From Dendrolimus kikuchii (taxonomy: Eukaryota > Arthropoda > Insecta > Lepidoptera > Lasiocampidae), in contig CM034389.1 of assembly GCA_019925095.2 (NCBI GenBank), forward strand, positions 13,957,435 to 14,021,434: a DNA stretch of 64,000 nt, written 5' to 3'. A program made the translations under genes and the position numbers. Positions 59,460 to 64,000 of the stretch are shown piece after piece. The notes under the pieces are model-generated. The model ran no database searches. It saw nothing but the letters and a program-made list of their open reading frames with translations, and was not told the DNA's origin. Positions within the stretch are counted from its first letter, which is position 1; each line of letters begins with the position of its first letter.

Positions 59460-60160
59460 GAGCGGTATTTTGGCCCCTGGATCTATGGTAGGATAGAGCA
59501 GACGAAAAAGGGACTTCTCAGCACATTACAATAAGATACCTGAACCGATGGACCGATATGACGTGCGCAAATTTACCGTTAGGTCATACATACCGGTAAA
59601 TTTAACCGCCATATGCGATGACAGATCCAATGGAAGTAGCTTCGATTAGCTTTAGATTTTGTAATAATTTTTTGGAACGAAGTTCTTTTACGCAGTCTAT
59701 AGTAAAGTGAACTGGCAGAAATCGTCACGTACGGATAAAGCGTTATGCCCACCTCCAGACGACTGCTAACGTAAGAAACTTCGTTCCTGACGGGTTCTCC
59801 CGACGGCACAATTTTAGTTTTGTTTTTATTTTTATCTCATCCTGGTAGTTCGGAACATTTCTTTATTTGGAAATAATACAATAAACCCAGAAAATAATAT
59901 CTATAAATTTAAGCACGTAAGGATTATAAAACTAGAATACCTTCATCAAAATAAATTAGAAATAAAATAATTGGCTATGGCAGCTTCCGTAGTTCTTTTA
60001 TGTGTACAGTCAATAAAAGCAAGTAAAAAAGCAAATTCTAAAAACAAAATAGGAAATTAAAACTTTAGAAAAATTATATTATTAAATATTAGTTTTGCAA
60101 GCTTTATTATGATATCGATAATTAAAAAGCAACTCCATTGAAAATTATACGTGCCAACAC
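59460..60160. other. Intergenic DNA left of TRAM
   Basis: AT-rich; no gene, repeat end or RNA recognised. Confidence 0.4.
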
Positions 60161-63929
<3,769 letters not shown>

Positions 63930-64000
63930 GTATGTGACCACAGCAGTTTAATACACAGAAAGATATGGTCTATAAAGACATAAAAACAGTAAAAATATGT

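Overview
The window is animal nuclear DNA, almost certainly from an insect and most likely a lepidopteran. The reasons are spliced genes with GT-AG introns, four conserved single-copy genes, AT-rich introns, and a dense mix of mariner, RTE/Jockey-type LINE, SINE and Helitron-like repeats typical of moths and butterflies. I assembled exons by reading splice sites and checking phase and total length. Transposon family names are inferences from protein motifs and ends, with no database search.

Layout. 1-2360: a degenerate LINE running off the left edge. 2380-5130: intergenic repeats and a 51-bp hairpin. 5277-19296 (minus): the complete gene for the largest subunit of RNA polymerase II (RpII215/RPB1), 7 coding exons, 1902 aa, with a heptad C-terminal domain encoded in the last exon. 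21315-30544 (minus): complete ariadne-2 (RBR E3 ubiquitin ligase), 8 coding exons, 486 aa. 31295-53146 (plus): complete 6-phosphofructokinase (Pfk), 14 exons in the mature message, 782 aa, with three interchangeable versions of exon 4. 60431 to the right edge (plus): the first four coding exons of TRAM (translocating chain-associated membrane protein); the rest lies beyond the window. ari-2 and Pfk are head to head, 750 bp apart. The four genes are housekeeping genes in unrelated pathways (transcription, ubiquitin ligation, glycolysis, ER translocation), so the cluster is not a functional unit.

The most interesting gene-level feature is the Pfk exon-4 cluster (34944-35611). Three tandem exons of exactly 109 nt all splice in the same phase and encode three variants of the segment carrying a substrate-binding Glu of the N-terminal catalytic half. 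The first two use GC instead of GT donors. Because 109 is not a multiple of 3, joining two of them breaks the frame, so they must be used one at a time.

The introns and the Pfk-TRAM gap are a transposon graveyard. It holds several Helitron-like non-autonomous families with A|TC...CTAG|T ends, one carrying an internal 9-nt-period minisatellite. It also holds an RTE-like LINE with a TATG-repeat tail (one copy with a 695-codon open reverse transcriptase frame, plus several insertions of only 43-79 bp with clear target-site duplications), two mariner copies plus older mariner/Tc1 relics, and a chimeric SINE-like repeat whose head matches an RTE 5' region. Several insertions are nested, which gives relative ages.
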